Positions 1 to 9,964 of a DNA stretch of 51,017 bases are shown one piece after another; position 1 is the stretch's first letter, and every line of letters starts with the position of its first letter. The position numbers were made by a program, and so were the translations under genes. The notes under the pieces were generated by a model, which saw only the letters and a program-made list of their open reading frames with translations, had not been told where the DNA came from and made no database searches. This DNA comes from an uncultured Rhodospirillales bacterium (GTDB taxonomy: Bacteria; Pseudomonadota; Alphaproteobacteria; Acetobacterales; Acetobacteraceae), in assembly GCA_903823665.1 (NCBI GenBank), contig CAIJTR010000068.1, positions 1 through 51,017 of the forward strand. Direction: 5' to 3'.

Positions 1-722
1 ATGTGCCGGGGCGCGGAACAGTGTTTCTGTGTCAGCATGCTCGGCAATTCGGCCGAGATACATCACGGCCACCTGATCGCAGATGTGTTCGACCACGGCG
101 AGGTTGTGGCTGATGAAGACGTAGGTGAGGCCAAGCTCGCGCTGCAACTCCGCCAGCAGGTTCAAAATCTGCGCTTGCACCGATACGTCCAGCGCCGAGG
201 TCGGCTCGTCACACACCACGATGCGCGGGCGGAGCACGAGGGCGCGGGCGATGGCGACGCGTTGGCGCTGGCCGCCGGAGAGCTGGGCGGGCATGCGGTC
301 GGCGATGGTGCCGGGCAGGCCGACGCGGGCGAGCATTTCATCGACGGCGCGTTTTTGCTCGGTGCCGGAAATGCCTTGGGCGGCGAGCGGGAGCGCCACG
401 ATATCGCGCACCCGGCGGCGCGGGTTCAAGGAGGAGAACGGGTCCTGGAACACCGGCTGGATGAGGCGGGCACGCGCTTTGCGATCCATGGTGGACAGGC
501 GTTGGCCATCGACGAGGATGTCGCCGGAGGAGGTTGGCATCAGGCCGAGGATGAGACGGGCCAACGTGGATTTGCCGCAGCCTGACTCGCCCACGATGCC
601 GAAGCAGCTGCCGGTGGGGACAGTGAAGCTCACACCGTCCACTGCGCGAACGAGGCGGGCGGTTCCGAGGCCGGAGCCTTGATTGAAAGTGCGCGTCGCG
701 TCCTGCACGTCGATTGCGATGC

Positions 723-726
<4 letters not shown>
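1..726 (-). CDS. Peptide ABC transporter ATP-binding protein (DppF/OppF-type), 3' end cut by window
   Basis: One of two ATPases energising uptake of di- or oligopeptides at the inner membrane. The frame is open from an ATG at 726 to the window edge (242 codons, C-terminus missing). Visible are Walker A GESGCGKST (about residues 46-54), the ABC signature LSGGQRQR (about 148) and Walker B with DEPTSALD. The last visible residues, LFRAPAH, match the usual start of the family's C-terminal tail. Its start overlaps the stop of the preceding ATPase gene by 4 bases (ATGA), so the two are translationally coupled. Family and role are clear; the exact peptide substrate is not. Confidence 0.93.
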
Positions 727-1692
<966 letters not shown>

Positions 1693-1700
<8 letters not shown>

Positions 1701-2523
1701 CGCGCGTGGCCCCCAGCCAGTCTCGCAGGCCGTCACCGAGCAGGTTGATGCCGAGAATGAGCACGAACAGCGCCACGCCCGGGATCATGATCACCCAGGG
1801 CGAGAAATACATGAAGTCCTTCGCCTCGCTGATCATCAGCCCCCAAGACGGCAAGGGCGACGGCACGCCGAGGCCCAAGAAAGAGAGGGCGGCTTCCAGC
1901 AGAATGGCGAGCGCCATTTCGAGTGTGGCGACGACGACGAGGTGGTGGGCGATGTTGGGCAGCACCTCACGCAACAGAATATGAAACTTCGAGCATCCGG
2001 CGGCCTGAGCTGCGGCCACGTAATCTAGCGTGCGGACCTGCATTGTTGTCGTGCGAGCGACGACGGCGAAGCGTTCCCACAACAGCAGGCCGAGGGTGAG
2101 GATGACGACGGTGAACGAGCTGCCGACGAAGGAGACGACGGTGAGCGCGATGAGGATGAGCGGGATGGCGAGCCTGCAGGTGATGATGAACATCACCACC
2201 GCATCGACGCGCCCGCCGAAGAAGCCGCCGATGACGCCGAGCGTGGTGCCGATCAGGCCGGAGCAGATGACCACCGAGACGCCGATGATCATGGAGATCC
2301 GTGCCCCGTAGATCAGGCGGGAGAGATAGTCTCGGCCGAGTTGGTCGGTGCCGAGGGGGTGACCTACGACGGAGCCATCCATCCAGAACGGCACGGCCAT
2401 GCGGCCATCGAGATTTTGCGCGAACGGGTCGTGCGGCGTGATCCATGGGGCCAGGACCGCCACGATGAGCACTGTTCCCACGATCAGCAGGCCGAACAGG
2501 GCGAAGAAGCGGCGCAACGTCAC
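1693..2523 (-). CDS. Peptide ABC transporter permease (DppC/OppC-type)
   Basis: Inner-membrane permease of 276 aa, second subunit of the peptide channel. It has an N-terminal membrane segment (about residues 7-27), then the DppC-type periplasmic stretch with HPLGTDQLGRD (about 55-65), then further membrane spans. A cytoplasmic EAA-like loop (AAAQAAGCSKFHILLREVLPN region, about 170-190) contacts the ATPases. Start and upstream stop overlap by 4 bases, so it is coupled to the partner permease. Confidence 0.93.
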
Positions 2524-3437
2524 GCGGTGCGCAGCCTGGGGTCGAGCACGGCGTTCAGCAGGTCGGCGAGAAGGGTGAGGACGATGTAGATGGTGGAGAG
2601 AAACAGCACGACGGATTGCACCACCGGGAAGTCGTTCTTGGCGATCGATTCCCAGGCGAGATAGCCCACGCCGTTCAGCGAGAACACTGCCTCAATCACA
2701 ATCGAGCCGCCCAGCATGAAGCCGAGTTGCACTGCGGCCACGGCCACCACCGGCATGGCGGCATTTCGCAGCGCATGGCGCAACACGATGGAGGCGCGGC
2801 TGAGGCCTTTGGCGCGGGCGGTGCGGATGTAGTCAGACGCCAGCGCATCGACCATGCCACTTCGGGTCAGGCGCATCAGCGCGGGGATGGCAGAGAACGC
2901 GAGCACGATGCCGGGCAGGATGTAGCCGTCCCAGGTGTCCACGCCCGAGATTGGCAGCCATTGCAGTCGCAGGCCCAGCACGATGATGAGCGTGAGGCCG
3001 AGCCAAAAGCTTGGCATGGCCTGACCGATCACTGCGATCATCATGATGGCGCGGTCGAGCACGGAGCCTTCATTCATCGCGGCCAGAATGCCCAGCGGAA
3101 TGGCCGTCAGCAGCGCGATGCATAGCCCGGTGAGGCCGAGCGTGAGTGTGATGGGCAATCGCGCCTTGATCAGCTCCGCCACTGGCGCGTGATAGAGGTA
3201 GGAGCGGCCGAGATCACCGGACGCGGCACCTATCACCCAGTTGGCGAATTGGATGGGCAGCGGACGGTCCAGCCCGTAGGCCTTGCGGATTGTCTCGACA
3301 TCTTCCTGGCTCGCAGCGGGGCCTGCCATCGACACGGCGACGTCACCGGACAGACGGGTCAGCGCGAAGCTGATTGTCAGCACCGTTATCAGCACCAGAA
3401 GCGCCAAGATGGCCCGTCGCGCGAGGAAGGAGATCAT
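2520..3437 (-). CDS. Peptide ABC transporter permease (DppB/OppB-type)
   Basis: First permease of the peptide importer, 305 aa. The N-terminus reads as the standard DppB opening (membrane helix, then RLSGDVAV and a segment with YGLDRPLPIQF). There are about six membrane spans, and the EAA-like loop contains RTARAKGLSRASIVLRHALRN. It lies 61 bases downstream of the gamma-glutamyltransferase gene on the same strand. No substrate-binding protein gene is visible in the window; it may lie beyond the left edge. Confidence 0.93.
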   Translation of the reverse strand: MISFLARRAILALLVLITVLTISFALTRLSGDVAVSMAGPAASQEDVETIRKAYGLDRPLPIQFANWVIGAASGDLGRSYLYHAPVAELIKARLPITLTLGLTGLCIALLTAIPLGILAAMNEGSVLDRAIMMIAVIGQAMPSFWLGLTLIIVLGLRLQWLPISGVDTWDGYILPGIVLAFSAIPALMRLTRSGMVDALASDYIRTARAKGLSRASIVLRHALRNAAMPVVAVAAVQLGFMLGGSIVIEAVFSLNGVGYLAWESIAKNDFPVVQSVVLFLSTIYIVLTLLADLLNAVLDPRLRTA

Positions 3438-3498
3438 GTGTCAGACGTTAAGCACATGGCTGATATGCTGCAAGCCGTGGCAGATGCCGCCTGCGCTC

Positions 3499-5064
3499 TC
3501 AATAGACACCCGCCCAGCCGTCGCGCCTTGGGTCGGAGCCTGCGATGCGCATACCGTTTGGTGCCAGCGTGATGACCTGCATTGCGCATGGACCTTCGAG
3601 CGGGGCGACGCGCTTGAGCTTGTGGCCACGGCGTTCGAGATCGTCCAGCACGGCGGGGCCGAAGCCGGTTTCGATGGTCAGTGTGTGATCGCCTTCGTGC
3701 GGCCAATTGGCACCCTGGCCAGGCTGATTGCTCGTCCAGCGTGGGCGCTCCACGGCGGCCTGTGAGTGGTCGCCATCGTCGAGCAGTGCGGAGATGACCT
3801 GGAAGTTCACCTGCACCTGATTGTCCGCGCCGGGGGTGCCGAGAACGCCGAACAGCTTGCCGTCTTTCAGGATCATCGGCGCGTTCATGGTGTGGCGGAC
3901 GCGTTTGAAGGGGGCGAGGCGGTTGGGGTGGCCCTTTGCCAGATGCCAGTAGGCCATGCGGTTGTTCAAAAGGACGCCGGTGTCGCCTGCGATGACGCCG
4001 GAGCCGAAGGCGGAGTTGAGGCTTTGGATGGCGGAGACGGCGTTTCCATCCGAATCGATGACGCAGAAATAGGTGGTGTCCGCGTCAGCATGGAGCGGAG
4101 CGAGTTCGGGCTCGCTGGCGTGGTCCATGCGGATGGCGGCGACGTGCTGGTCGGTGTTTTTGTCGGACAGCAGGAATTCGACGGGTATCGTTTCAAAGCG
4201 CGGGTCGGAGCCGTAGCGTTCGCGGTCGAGGAATGCCCGCTTTTTGGCTTCGACCATGATGTGGACGCGGTCGGCGGGGGAGAGGGCGGCACGATCGAAG
4301 CGTTCGAGGATGCGCAGCATTTGCAGGGTGGAGAAGCCGGTGGAGTTGGGCGGCGTCTGGCTGATTTCCCAGCCGCGATACATGGCAGAGATGGGAGCCT
4401 GAATTTCCGGCTGGTAGCGTTCCAGATCGGCCTCGGTGATCAGCGTGTGATGCCCGGCCAGGCGGCGGGCGAGCTTGCCGCGATAGAAGGTTTCGGCCCC
4501 GTCAGCGGCGATTTCCTCCAGGGTTCGGGCCAGAGCCTCCTGGCGGATCAGCGCGGCGATGCCGGGGGCTGGGAAGGTTGCCGCGGCCTGTGAATCGAAT
4601 CGCGGGCCGTTGTCGTGGGCGAAATTGACGTAATGCGGCGTGGCACCGAAGCCTTCGCGTGCCTGTTCGATGGCGGACTGGAACAGCCTCGCCCAAGGCA
4701 GCCTGCCGTGCGCCTTGTGCATCGCGGCGATGCCGCCGAGCGAGCCGGGGACGGAGACGGCGCGTGGGCCGGTGACATCCATCCCATTTGCGAATTCATC
4801 GGGCGTGGCGGAGGCGGGCGCGAAGCCGCAGCCGTTGAACACCTGCGCAGTGCCATCCATCAGCACGTGGTAAAATCCGTCACCGCCGAGGCCTGACATA
4901 TGCGGCTCCACCACGCCGAGGGTGAGAGAGATCGCCACTGCCGCATCTGCCGCGTTGCCGCCTGCGCGCAAGATGTCGAGCCCGGCCTGGGTGGCCATGG
5001 GGTGATTGGCCCCAACCGCGCCGTTGCGGCCGATCATGGGAGGGCGATGCGTGCGCTGGCTCAT
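3499..5064 (-). CDS. Gamma-glutamyltransferase family protein
   Basis: Member of the gamma-glutamyltranspeptidase (Ntn-hydrolase) family, 521 aa from the chosen ATG at 5064. That start has a GGAG ribosome site; an ATG at 5121 has none. The autocleavage/nucleophile threonine is expected in DADTTYFCVID (about residue 330). Conserved N-terminal blocks are GGNAADAAVA and GLGGDGF. Family members cleave gamma-glutamyl bonds such as those of glutathione. I see no strong signal peptide, so location is uncertain. It heads an operon with a peptide importer, suggesting joint use of gamma-glutamyl compounds or peptides (inference). Confidence 0.9.
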   Translation of the reverse strand: MSQRTHRPPMIGRNGAVGANHPMATQAGLDILRAGGNAADAAVAISLTLGVVEPHMSGLGGDGFYHVLMDGTAQVFNGCGFAPASATPDEFANGMDVTGPRAVSVPGSLGGIAAMHKAHGRLPWARLFQSAIEQAREGFGATPHYVNFAHDNGPRFDSQAAATFPAPGIAALIRQEALARTLEEIAADGAETFYRGKLARRLAGHHTLITEADLERYQPEIQAPISAMYRGWEISQTPPNSTGFSTLQMLRILERFDRAALSPADRVHIMVEAKKRAFLDRERYGSDPRFETIPVEFLLSDKNTDQHVAAIRMDHASEPELAPLHADADTTYFCVIDSDGNAVSAIQSLNSAFGSGVIAGDTGVLLNNRMAYWHLAKGHPNRLAPFKRVRHTMNAPMILKDGKLFGVLGTPGADNQVQVNFQVISALLDDGDHSQAAVERPRWTSNQPGQGANWPHEGDHTLTIETGFGPAVLDDLERRGHKLKRVAPLEGPCAMQVITLAPNGMRIAGSDPRRDGWAGVY

Positions 5065-5209
5065 GCGGGGGGCTCCGTGCGGAAAGCGGAATGTCGTTGT
5101 TTCGCCGGAGCACTGTGACATGGCGCAGACACCGCGAATAGTGGGCGCGATTTCAACGGGTTGTTAAGGCTTTTCAGCGAGATTAGCCGGACATTCCGAA
5201 AGTTTTTCC

Positions 5210-5563
5210 ATGCCCTCGCCCGAAACTTCCAGCGTTCGTATCGTACTGACAGCCGCCGGGTCTTTCATCCATACGCTGCCTTCGGGCACGACACGGGTGG
5301 AGCTGATGTCTGGCCATTTCACGCCGTTGGGCGATGGTCGAAGGCTGGGCGCTTGCATCACCTCAGTGGCGCTGGATGGCACGCCGGTGGCGCTGGACCG
5401 GGCGATGTTTGCCGAGGGGTTTCACGAAGTAGAGGAGCGGGATCATTCGCTGTCGCGCTGGACGAATGGGCGCGGCGTTCTGATCGTTTCACCGAAACAG
5501 GCAGATCAGATTTTGGAGCTTGGGGTTGCTTATGTCATCCGCTCAATGGAGCAGGATGAGTGA
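5210..5563 (+). CDS. Hypothetical protein, Hint-associated-type beta domain
   Basis: 117-aa protein, divergent from the gamma-glutamyltransferase gene and ending 6 bases before a tRNA gene. It has no signal peptide or membrane span. The body (IHTLPSGTTRVEL, then DGRRLGACITSVALDG, then SRWTNGRGVLIV) resembles a small beta-rich domain that I associate with the C-termini of Hint-domain and glycan-related proteins of Acetobacteraceae, here standing alone. That likeness is from memory and cannot be tested here. No function can be assigned. Confidence 0.6.
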   Translation: MPSPETSSVRIVLTAAGSFIHTLPSGTTRVELMSGHFTPLGDGRRLGACITSVALDGTPVALDRAMFAEGFHEVEERDHSLSRWTNGRGVLIVSPKQADQILELGVAYVIRSMEQDE

Positions 5564-5569
5564 CAAGAC

Positions 5570-5645
5570 TGGTGGAGCTGAGCGGGATCGAACCGCTGAC
5601 CTCCTGAATGCCATTCAGGCGCTCTCCCAACTGAGCTACAGCCCC
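5570..5645 (-). tRNA. tRNA-Ala (anticodon GGC)
   Basis: 76-nt cloverleaf on the minus strand with encoded CCA. The acceptor arm begins GGGGCTG and pairs with CAGCTCC. The T loop is GGTTCGATCC. The anticodon stem CCTGA/TCAGG encloses the loop ATGGCAT, giving anticodon GGC. The A32-U38 loop pair is a known conserved feature of this isoacceptor. Outside the anticodon arm it is identical to the tRNA-Ala at 13590-13665. Confidence 0.97.
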
Positions 5646-5758
5646 AGCTTGTCGTGGGTCGCGCACGCTTTGGGAGCGGGCGACCATTTCCCGTCTAGGG
5701 AGGCGGCGATATAGACCCCGTGGCGAATGGGATCAAGGGGCGGAATCGAAGAACTGTC

Positions 5759-5998
5759 ATGTGGCACCCAAAAGATGAGGAGAGCGCGTGCTGCGAGTTG
5801 GCAGCGTTTGTGGAATGGCTGCGCGCCATGCGCGGGGATGACGGGATTTCGCCGGAAACGCTGGTCGATTGGTATGCGGCTGAGCCTTCGGCGTTTTGTG
5901 ATGCGATGGCAAATTACGGCCACACAAACAAAATCGCGGCAGCCACACGGGCCGCCGCGATGATTGAGGCGTGGAAGGTGATTACGCGACCAGCTTGA
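5759..5998 (+). CDS. Small hypothetical protein resembling an acyl-CoA synthetase N-terminus
   Basis: 79 aa from the ATG at 5759; a GTG at 5720 would add 13 residues. The central part ([13 protein letters not shown], then [20 protein letters not shown]) resembles the N-terminal cap of acetoacetyl-CoA synthetases, where a FxxWL segment is followed by a WS-x-P-x-FW segment. The catalytic AMP-binding part is wholly absent. It converges on scoB, overlapping its 3' end by 17 bases. It could be a standalone small protein or a decayed fragment; the proximity to acetoacetate-type CoA transfer genes is suggestive only. Confidence 0.5.
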   Translation: MWHPKDEESACCELAAFVEWLRAMRGDDGISPETLVDWYAAEPSAFCDAMANYGHTNKIAAATRAAAMIEAWKVITRPA

Positions 5999-6632
5999 GC
6001 GCCGGGTCCACCGTGAAGCTGGCTTCGGTCTTGCCGCGGATTTCATCGACCGTGACGCCAGGAGCGATGTCCACCAGCACCGCGCCCTGCGGGGTGATGT
6101 CGAACACGCCGAGTTCGGTGACGACCATGTCAACCACGCCAGCGCCCGTCAGCGGTAGCGTGCAGGCCTTCAGCAGCTTGGGCTTGCCGCCCGCCGTGTG
6201 CTCCATCAGCACGACCACGCGCTTGACGCCAGCGACGAGGTCCATGGCCCCGCCCATGCCTTTGACCATCTTGCCGGGGATCATCCAGTTGGCGAGGTCA
6301 CCGTTCTCGGCCACCTGAAGTGCGCCCAGGATGGAGAGGTCGATATGCCCGCCGCGCACCATGGCGAAGCTGGCCGCACTGTCGAAGAAGCTGGTGGTAG
6401 GCAGTTCGCTGACGGTTTGCTTGCCGGCGTTGATGAGGTCGGCGTCCTCGGTGCCTTCGAGCGGGAACGGACCGATGCCGAGCATGCCGTTCTCGCTTTG
6501 CAGCTGCACGTTCATGCCGGCGGGCACATGGTTGGCAACCAGCGTAGGGATGCCGATGCCGAGATTGACGTAGAATCCATCTTGCAGTTCGTGGGCGGCG
6601 CGGGCCGCCATTTCGTCACGGGTCCAGGGCAT
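5982..6632 (-). CDS. scoB: 3-oxoacid CoA-transferase subunit B
   Basis: Beta subunit (216 aa) of a succinyl-CoA:3-ketoacid (or related) CoA-transferase, which moves CoA between acyl-CoA and a free 3-oxoacid such as acetoacetate. The catalytic glutamate sits in QSENGMLG (about residue 47), the hallmark of the family; [10 protein letters not shown] precedes it and [13 protein letters not shown] follows later. It starts 11 bases after subunit A ends, so the two form an operon. The substrate could also be another 3-oxoacid. Confidence 0.93.
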   Translation of the reverse strand: MPWTRDEMAARAAHELQDGFYVNLGIGIPTLVANHVPAGMNVQLQSENGMLGIGPFPLEGTEDADLINAGKQTVSELPTTSFFDSAASFAMVRGGHIDLSILGALQVAENGDLANWMIPGKMVKGMGGAMDLVAGVKRVVVLMEHTAGGKPKLLKACTLPLTGAGVVDMVVTELGVFDITPQGAVLVDIAPGVTVDEIRGKTEASFTVDPALKLVA

Positions 6633-6643
6633 GTGATGGCTCC

Positions 6644-7354
6644 TTATGCTGCGCGCGGCGTGGTGGTGCGCTGTTCGATGCGCTTTGCGACGCCAGGCAC
6701 GTGAACGATGCGGTTGATGAAGATGCCGGGGGTGATGATGTGGTCGGGGTCGATCTCACCGGGCTGGACGAGATGCTCGACCTGCACCACCACGTGCTTG
6801 GCGGCGGTGGCCATCATCGGATTGAAGTTGCGGGCGGTTTTCCGGTAGACGAGGTTGCCCTCGGTGTCCGCCTTCCAGGCATGGATGACGGCGAGATCGG
6901 CCAGCAGCGCGCGTTCCATGACGTATTTCACGCCGTCGAACTCACGCACTTCCTTGCCCTCGGCGATTTGCGTGCCGACGCCGGTTTTGGTGAAGAATGC
7001 CGGAATGCCAGCGCCACCGGCACGAATGCGTTCGGCCAGCGTGCCCTGCGGATTGAACTCAATTTCCAGCTCACCGGCGAGGAACTGCTTGGCGAAGGTG
7101 GCGTTCTCACCGACGTAGGAGCTGATCATTTTTTTGATCTGCCTCGTCACCAGCAACAGCCCCAGGCCTGCGTCATCGACACCAGCGTTGTTGGAGATGC
7201 AGGTGAGGTTCTGCGTGCCGGCATCGCGGATTGCCTCGATGAGCACGGACGGAATGCCGCACAGGCCGAAGCCGCCGGACATGATCGTCATGCCATCATG
7301 CAGCAATCCGGCCATCGCCGCTGTTGCGTTGGGATATACTTTATTGACCGCCAT
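6644..7354 (-). CDS. scoA: 3-oxoacid CoA-transferase subunit A
   Basis: Alpha subunit (236 aa) partnering the adjacent subunit B. It has the family opening [13 protein letters not shown], the glycine-rich GGFGLCGIP (about residues 28-36) and the SNNAGVDD block. It retains [17 protein letters not shown], typical of the SCOT-type alpha chain. Its length matches the bacterial two-subunit type. The complex probably supports acetoacetate or 3-hydroxybutyrate use. Confidence 0.93.
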   Translation of the reverse strand: MAVNKVYPNATAAMAGLLHDGMTIMSGGFGLCGIPSVLIEAIRDAGTQNLTCISNNAGVDDAGLGLLLVTRQIKKMISSYVGENATFAKQFLAGELEIEFNPQGTLAERIRAGGAGIPAFFTKTGVGTQIAEGKEVREFDGVKYVMERALLADLAVIHAWKADTEGNLVYRKTARNFNPMMATAAKHVVVQVEHLVQPGEIDPDHIITPGIFINRIVHVPGVAKRIEQRTTTPRAA

Positions 7355-7431
7355 AATCGCCCCCCTGCCCGGCTTTGCCGATGCATTCCAAGCTGCCAGA
7401 GGCTTCGCCGCGTTGCAACAATGGCTGGTTG

Positions 7432-7677
7432 CTATGCCCGCAGAGACAAAAGCTCCGCCCGGACGGCTGCTGCAAGCTCAGGGTTGGCGCGGCGTATTTG
7501 CGAAACGCGGAGTGCCGAGGCGATGCCGTGCATTGGGGCCATTTCCCAACGCTCCAGATAAATCAGGTCTGCCACGATGCGTTCATCACGCTCATTGCCC
7601 AGCACGCTGCGCAGCGCGGCGGTGACCGGGGTGTTCGAGTGAGGCAGTGTCATGAGGTCCAATATGCCGTCCTCCAT
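7432..7677 (-). CDS. Small conserved-looking hypothetical protein
   Basis: 81-aa soluble, mostly helical protein on the minus strand. It contains LIYLERWEMAPMHGIASALRVSQIRRANPE in pieces, and there is no membrane span, signal or Cys cluster. The 115 bases upstream are clearly AT-rich compared with the surroundings, as expected for a promoter region. I do not recognise the family. It is kept because base composition by codon position fits coding sequence and the frame ends cleanly. Confidence 0.5.
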   Translation of the reverse strand: MEDGILDLMTLPHSNTPVTAALRSVLGNERDERIVADLIYLERWEMAPMHGIASALRVSQIRRANPELAAAVRAELLSLRA

Positions 7678-7792
7678 CTTGCTGAACCCTTAACGCAGGG
7701 GGCGTCTCGAAACCAATGGCAATAAAATGAAAGTTCTGTCGTAAAATTAAATTAGGACTGAATTGCGTTGTTTTAATGTGGCTTTCACCACG

Positions 7793-8503
7793 TCAGCTTG
7801 CCTCCGTTAACACCAGCCTCCGCCTCGCTTTGGCCCCGGTTGGGACCGCGCCATAAAGGTCTTTGCTGGCCTCGGTGAGGGTGACGCCGGCGAATTGGGG
7901 CGCGAGTTTGCGGCCTGCGCGCTCCCACAAGGCTGCCCCGCGCAAAATGGGACGCAGGCTGGAGGGCGGGACGAAAAGCGCCGTCTCGCGTTGCTCCACC
8001 TGGAACATGGACGCGGCGAGAAGGCGGTTGATCTGGCCGGGCGAGTATGGCTGTCCCTGGCCGAATGGGGTGTTCTCAACGTAGGCCCACCATCCCCGGC
8101 GATTGGGGGCCACGACGATCAGTCTTCCGTCATCCTTGAGCACGCGCCATGCCTCGCGCAGCAGACGGCGGGCGTTGTCAGCAACCTCAAGGCCATGGAC
8201 GAGCAGAACGCGGTCAACCGACAGGTCAGCGAAAGGCAGGCTGTCTTCCTCGGCGGTACAGCACAAGCAGCGCTGGCCAGCAGGCCACGGATCGGCCCCA
8301 ATTTGCGCCGGCATGACCGCAACACAATGGCTGGTCTGCATCAGATAAGGCCGAAGATATGGGCCGGGGTAGCCGATACCGATCAGCGATAGGCCGGACA
8401 GGCTGGGCCAGAGCCGGGCGAGCCGCTCGGACACCAGTCGGGACGCAACCATGCCATGGTTGCTGTCGTAGAACAGGCCGGCCAGGGTGCGATCAAGGCT
8501 CAT
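7793..8503 (-). CDS. Class I SAM-dependent methyltransferase
   Basis: 236-aa protein with the type-11 methyltransferase pattern. There is an SAM-site region IGIGYPGPYLR (about 41-51), an acidic/hydrophobic stretch SLPFADLSVDRVLLVHGLE, then LREAWRVLKDDGRLIVVAPN (about 115-134), the usual post-motif III signature. The start at 8503 is divergent from gloB. The methyl acceptor is unknown. The promoter-like box GTGCTAAAGCG sits 5 bases before the ATG with no room for a leader, so translation may begin on a leaderless transcript. Confidence 0.8.
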   Translation of the reverse strand: MSLDRTLAGLFYDSNHGMVASRLVSERLARLWPSLSGLSLIGIGYPGPYLRPYLMQTSHCVAVMPAQIGADPWPAGQRCLCCTAEEDSLPFADLSVDRVLLVHGLEVADNARRLLREAWRVLKDDGRLIVVAPNRRGWWAYVENTPFGQGQPYSPGQINRLLAASMFQVEQRETALFVPPSSLRPILRGAALWERAGRKLAPQFAGVTLTEASKDLYGAVPTGAKARRRLVLTEAS

Positions 8504-8508
8504 GAAGA

Positions 8509-8597
8509 CGCTTTAGCACGGTGATGGGGCGCTGCGCTCGCTTGATGGCATTGTCATGTAGGCGACGTTTGCCCCAGCCGCAGGCGGTGCTAAAGCG
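8509..8597. promoter_or_regulatory. Divergent leaderless promoter pair (mirror-image GTGCTAAAGCG boxes)
   Basis: A perfect 11-bp inverted repeat, 8509-8519 and 8587-8597, flanks the 100-base gap between the methyltransferase and gloB. Read towards each gene, each box is GTGCTAAAGCG ending 5-6 bases before the ATG. The core GCTAAAGC is close to the alphaproteobacterial -10 consensus GCTANAWC. For gloB, a TTGCCC at 8569-8574 lies 14 bases upstream, a suitable -35. Transcription would start at or next to the start codon. Promoter role is inferred. Confidence 0.5.
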
Positions 8598-8603
8598 GTT
8601 TGT

Positions 8604-9329
8604 ATGATCATAGCACGCGCTATCCCCATGCTCTCGGACAACTACGCCTGGCTGCTGCAATGCAGCAAAACGGGTGCCACCGCACTGGTTGATCCGCCGG
8701 AGGTTGAGCCCGCGCTGGCTGCGATTGCAGCTCATGGCGGCAGACTCGACAAGATCCTTCTCACGCATCACCACGGCGATCATGTGGCCGGAGTGGACGG
8801 TGTTCGCGCGCATTTCCCGAAGGCCTTGGTGATCGGCGCGGCGGCGGATGCGCATCGTCTGCCGAAGCTGGACCGCGCGGTGGCAGAGGGCGACGTGGTG
8901 GAACTGGGTGATTCCAGCGGCGTGGTGATCGACACGCCCGGCCATACCGTTGGCCACATTGCCTATTACTTCGCCGATGGCGGCGTGCTGCTGGCTGGGG
9001 ACACGCTGTTCAGCCTGGGTTGCGGGCGACTGCTGGAGGGCACTGCGGCCGATATGTTCGCGTCACTGGCGAAGTTCGCCAAACTGCCGGGCGAGACGCT
9101 GGTGTGCTGCGGGCATGAATACACGCAGAGCAATGCGCGGTTCGCGGTTCACGCCGATCCCGGCAACGCAGCACTTGCCGCTTTTGCCCGCGGCGTAGAT
9201 GAGAAGCGGGCGCAGGGGCTGGCCACGGTGCCGTCGCGTCTGGCAGACGAGATGATGTGCAATCCATTCCTGCGCGCGCCCGACGTGGCGACGCTGGCCA
9301 CGCTGCGCGAACAAAAGAACAAGTTCTAA
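8604..9329 (+). CDS. gloB: Hydroxyacylglutathione hydrolase (glyoxalase II)
   Basis: Metallo-beta-lactamase-fold enzyme (241 aa) that hydrolyses S-D-lactoylglutathione to D-lactate and glutathione, finishing methylglyoxal detoxification. Metal ligands are THHHGDH (residues 54-60), the histidine in DTPGHTVGH, and the aspartate in LAGDTLFSLGCGR. GHEYTQSN near residue 170 is typical of glyoxalase II, as is the C-terminal NPFLR block that binds the glutathione moiety. A glutathione S-transferase gene follows 23 bases later on the same strand. Confidence 0.94.
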   Translation: MIIARAIPMLSDNYAWLLQCSKTGATALVDPPEVEPALAAIAAHGGRLDKILLTHHHGDHVAGVDGVRAHFPKALVIGAAADAHRLPKLDRAVAEGDVVELGDSSGVVIDTPGHTVGHIAYYFADGGVLLAGDTLFSLGCGRLLEGTAADMFASLAKFAKLPGETLVCCGHEYTQSNARFAVHADPGNAALAAFARGVDEKRAQGLATVPSRLADEMMCNPFLRAPDVATLATLREQKNKF

Positions 9330-9352
9330 CAAGAAAAATCAGGGAAACGCCG

Positions 9353-9949
9353 ATGAAACTCTACCACTCACCAACCAGCCCGTACGCGCGCAAGGTTGTG
9401 GCCTGCGCGATTGCGCGCGGCCTTGATTCGCAGATCGAGTTGATCCCGACCAATCCGCACCTGTCGCCGCCAGCGCTGCTGGCTGCCAATCCGCTCAGCA
9501 AAATTCCGTGCCTTGTGACCAGTGACGGTCTGGCGCTGTTCGACAGCCCGGTGATTGTCGAATACCTCGACAGCCTTGAAGGCGGATTGCCGCTGTTCCC
9601 GCGCACCGGTGGCGCACGCTGGCTGGCACTGCGTCAGCAGGCGGTGGCCGACGGCATCATGGACGCCGCCGTGGGTCGCCGGGGTGAGCAGGGTCGCCCG
9701 CAGGAAGCCGCGCGTGACGAGGTGATGGCGCGCAATCGGGATGCTGTCAGCCGCGCACTCGATATGCTGGAGGCAGAGCCGCCGCACCAGACGCTCGATG
9801 TTGGCTCAATCAGCGTGGCCTGCGCGCTGGGCTATCTCACGCTGCGCTTCAGCGATGAGCCGTGGCGCGAGGGGCGGCCGAAGCTGACCGCGTGGTTCTC
9901 AACGTTCGGCCTGAACCCTTGCATCGCCCGGACCAAGCCTTCGGCCTGA
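9353..9949 (+). CDS. Glutathione S-transferase family protein
   Basis: 198-aa cytosolic GST. The thioredoxin-like N-terminal domain opens MKLYHSPTSPYARKV, with the catalytic Ser/Tyr expected in SPTSPYAR. NPLSKIPCL supplies the cis-proline, and LFDSPVIVEYLD is the glutathione gamma-glutamyl-binding segment. An alpha-helical C-terminal domain follows. The ATG at 9353 has AGGGA upstream; the longer open frame from 9257 overlaps gloB and was not used. Probably co-transcribed with gloB. Substrate unknown. Confidence 0.92.
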   Translation: MKLYHSPTSPYARKVVACAIARGLDSQIELIPTNPHLSPPALLAANPLSKIPCLVTSDGLALFDSPVIVEYLDSLEGGLPLFPRTGGARWLALRQQAVADGIMDAAVGRRGEQGRPQEAARDEVMARNRDAVSRALDMLEAEPPHQTLDVGSISVACALGYLTLRFSDEPWREGRPKLTAWFSTFGLNPCIARTKPSA

Positions 9950-9964
9950 TCTACCGAGACGGGA

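Noticed and set aside
3438-3498. Possible binding-protein fragment between the gamma-glutamyltransferase and permease genes
   Set aside because: Only 61 bases with no protein-like reading; it is an ordinary operon gap.
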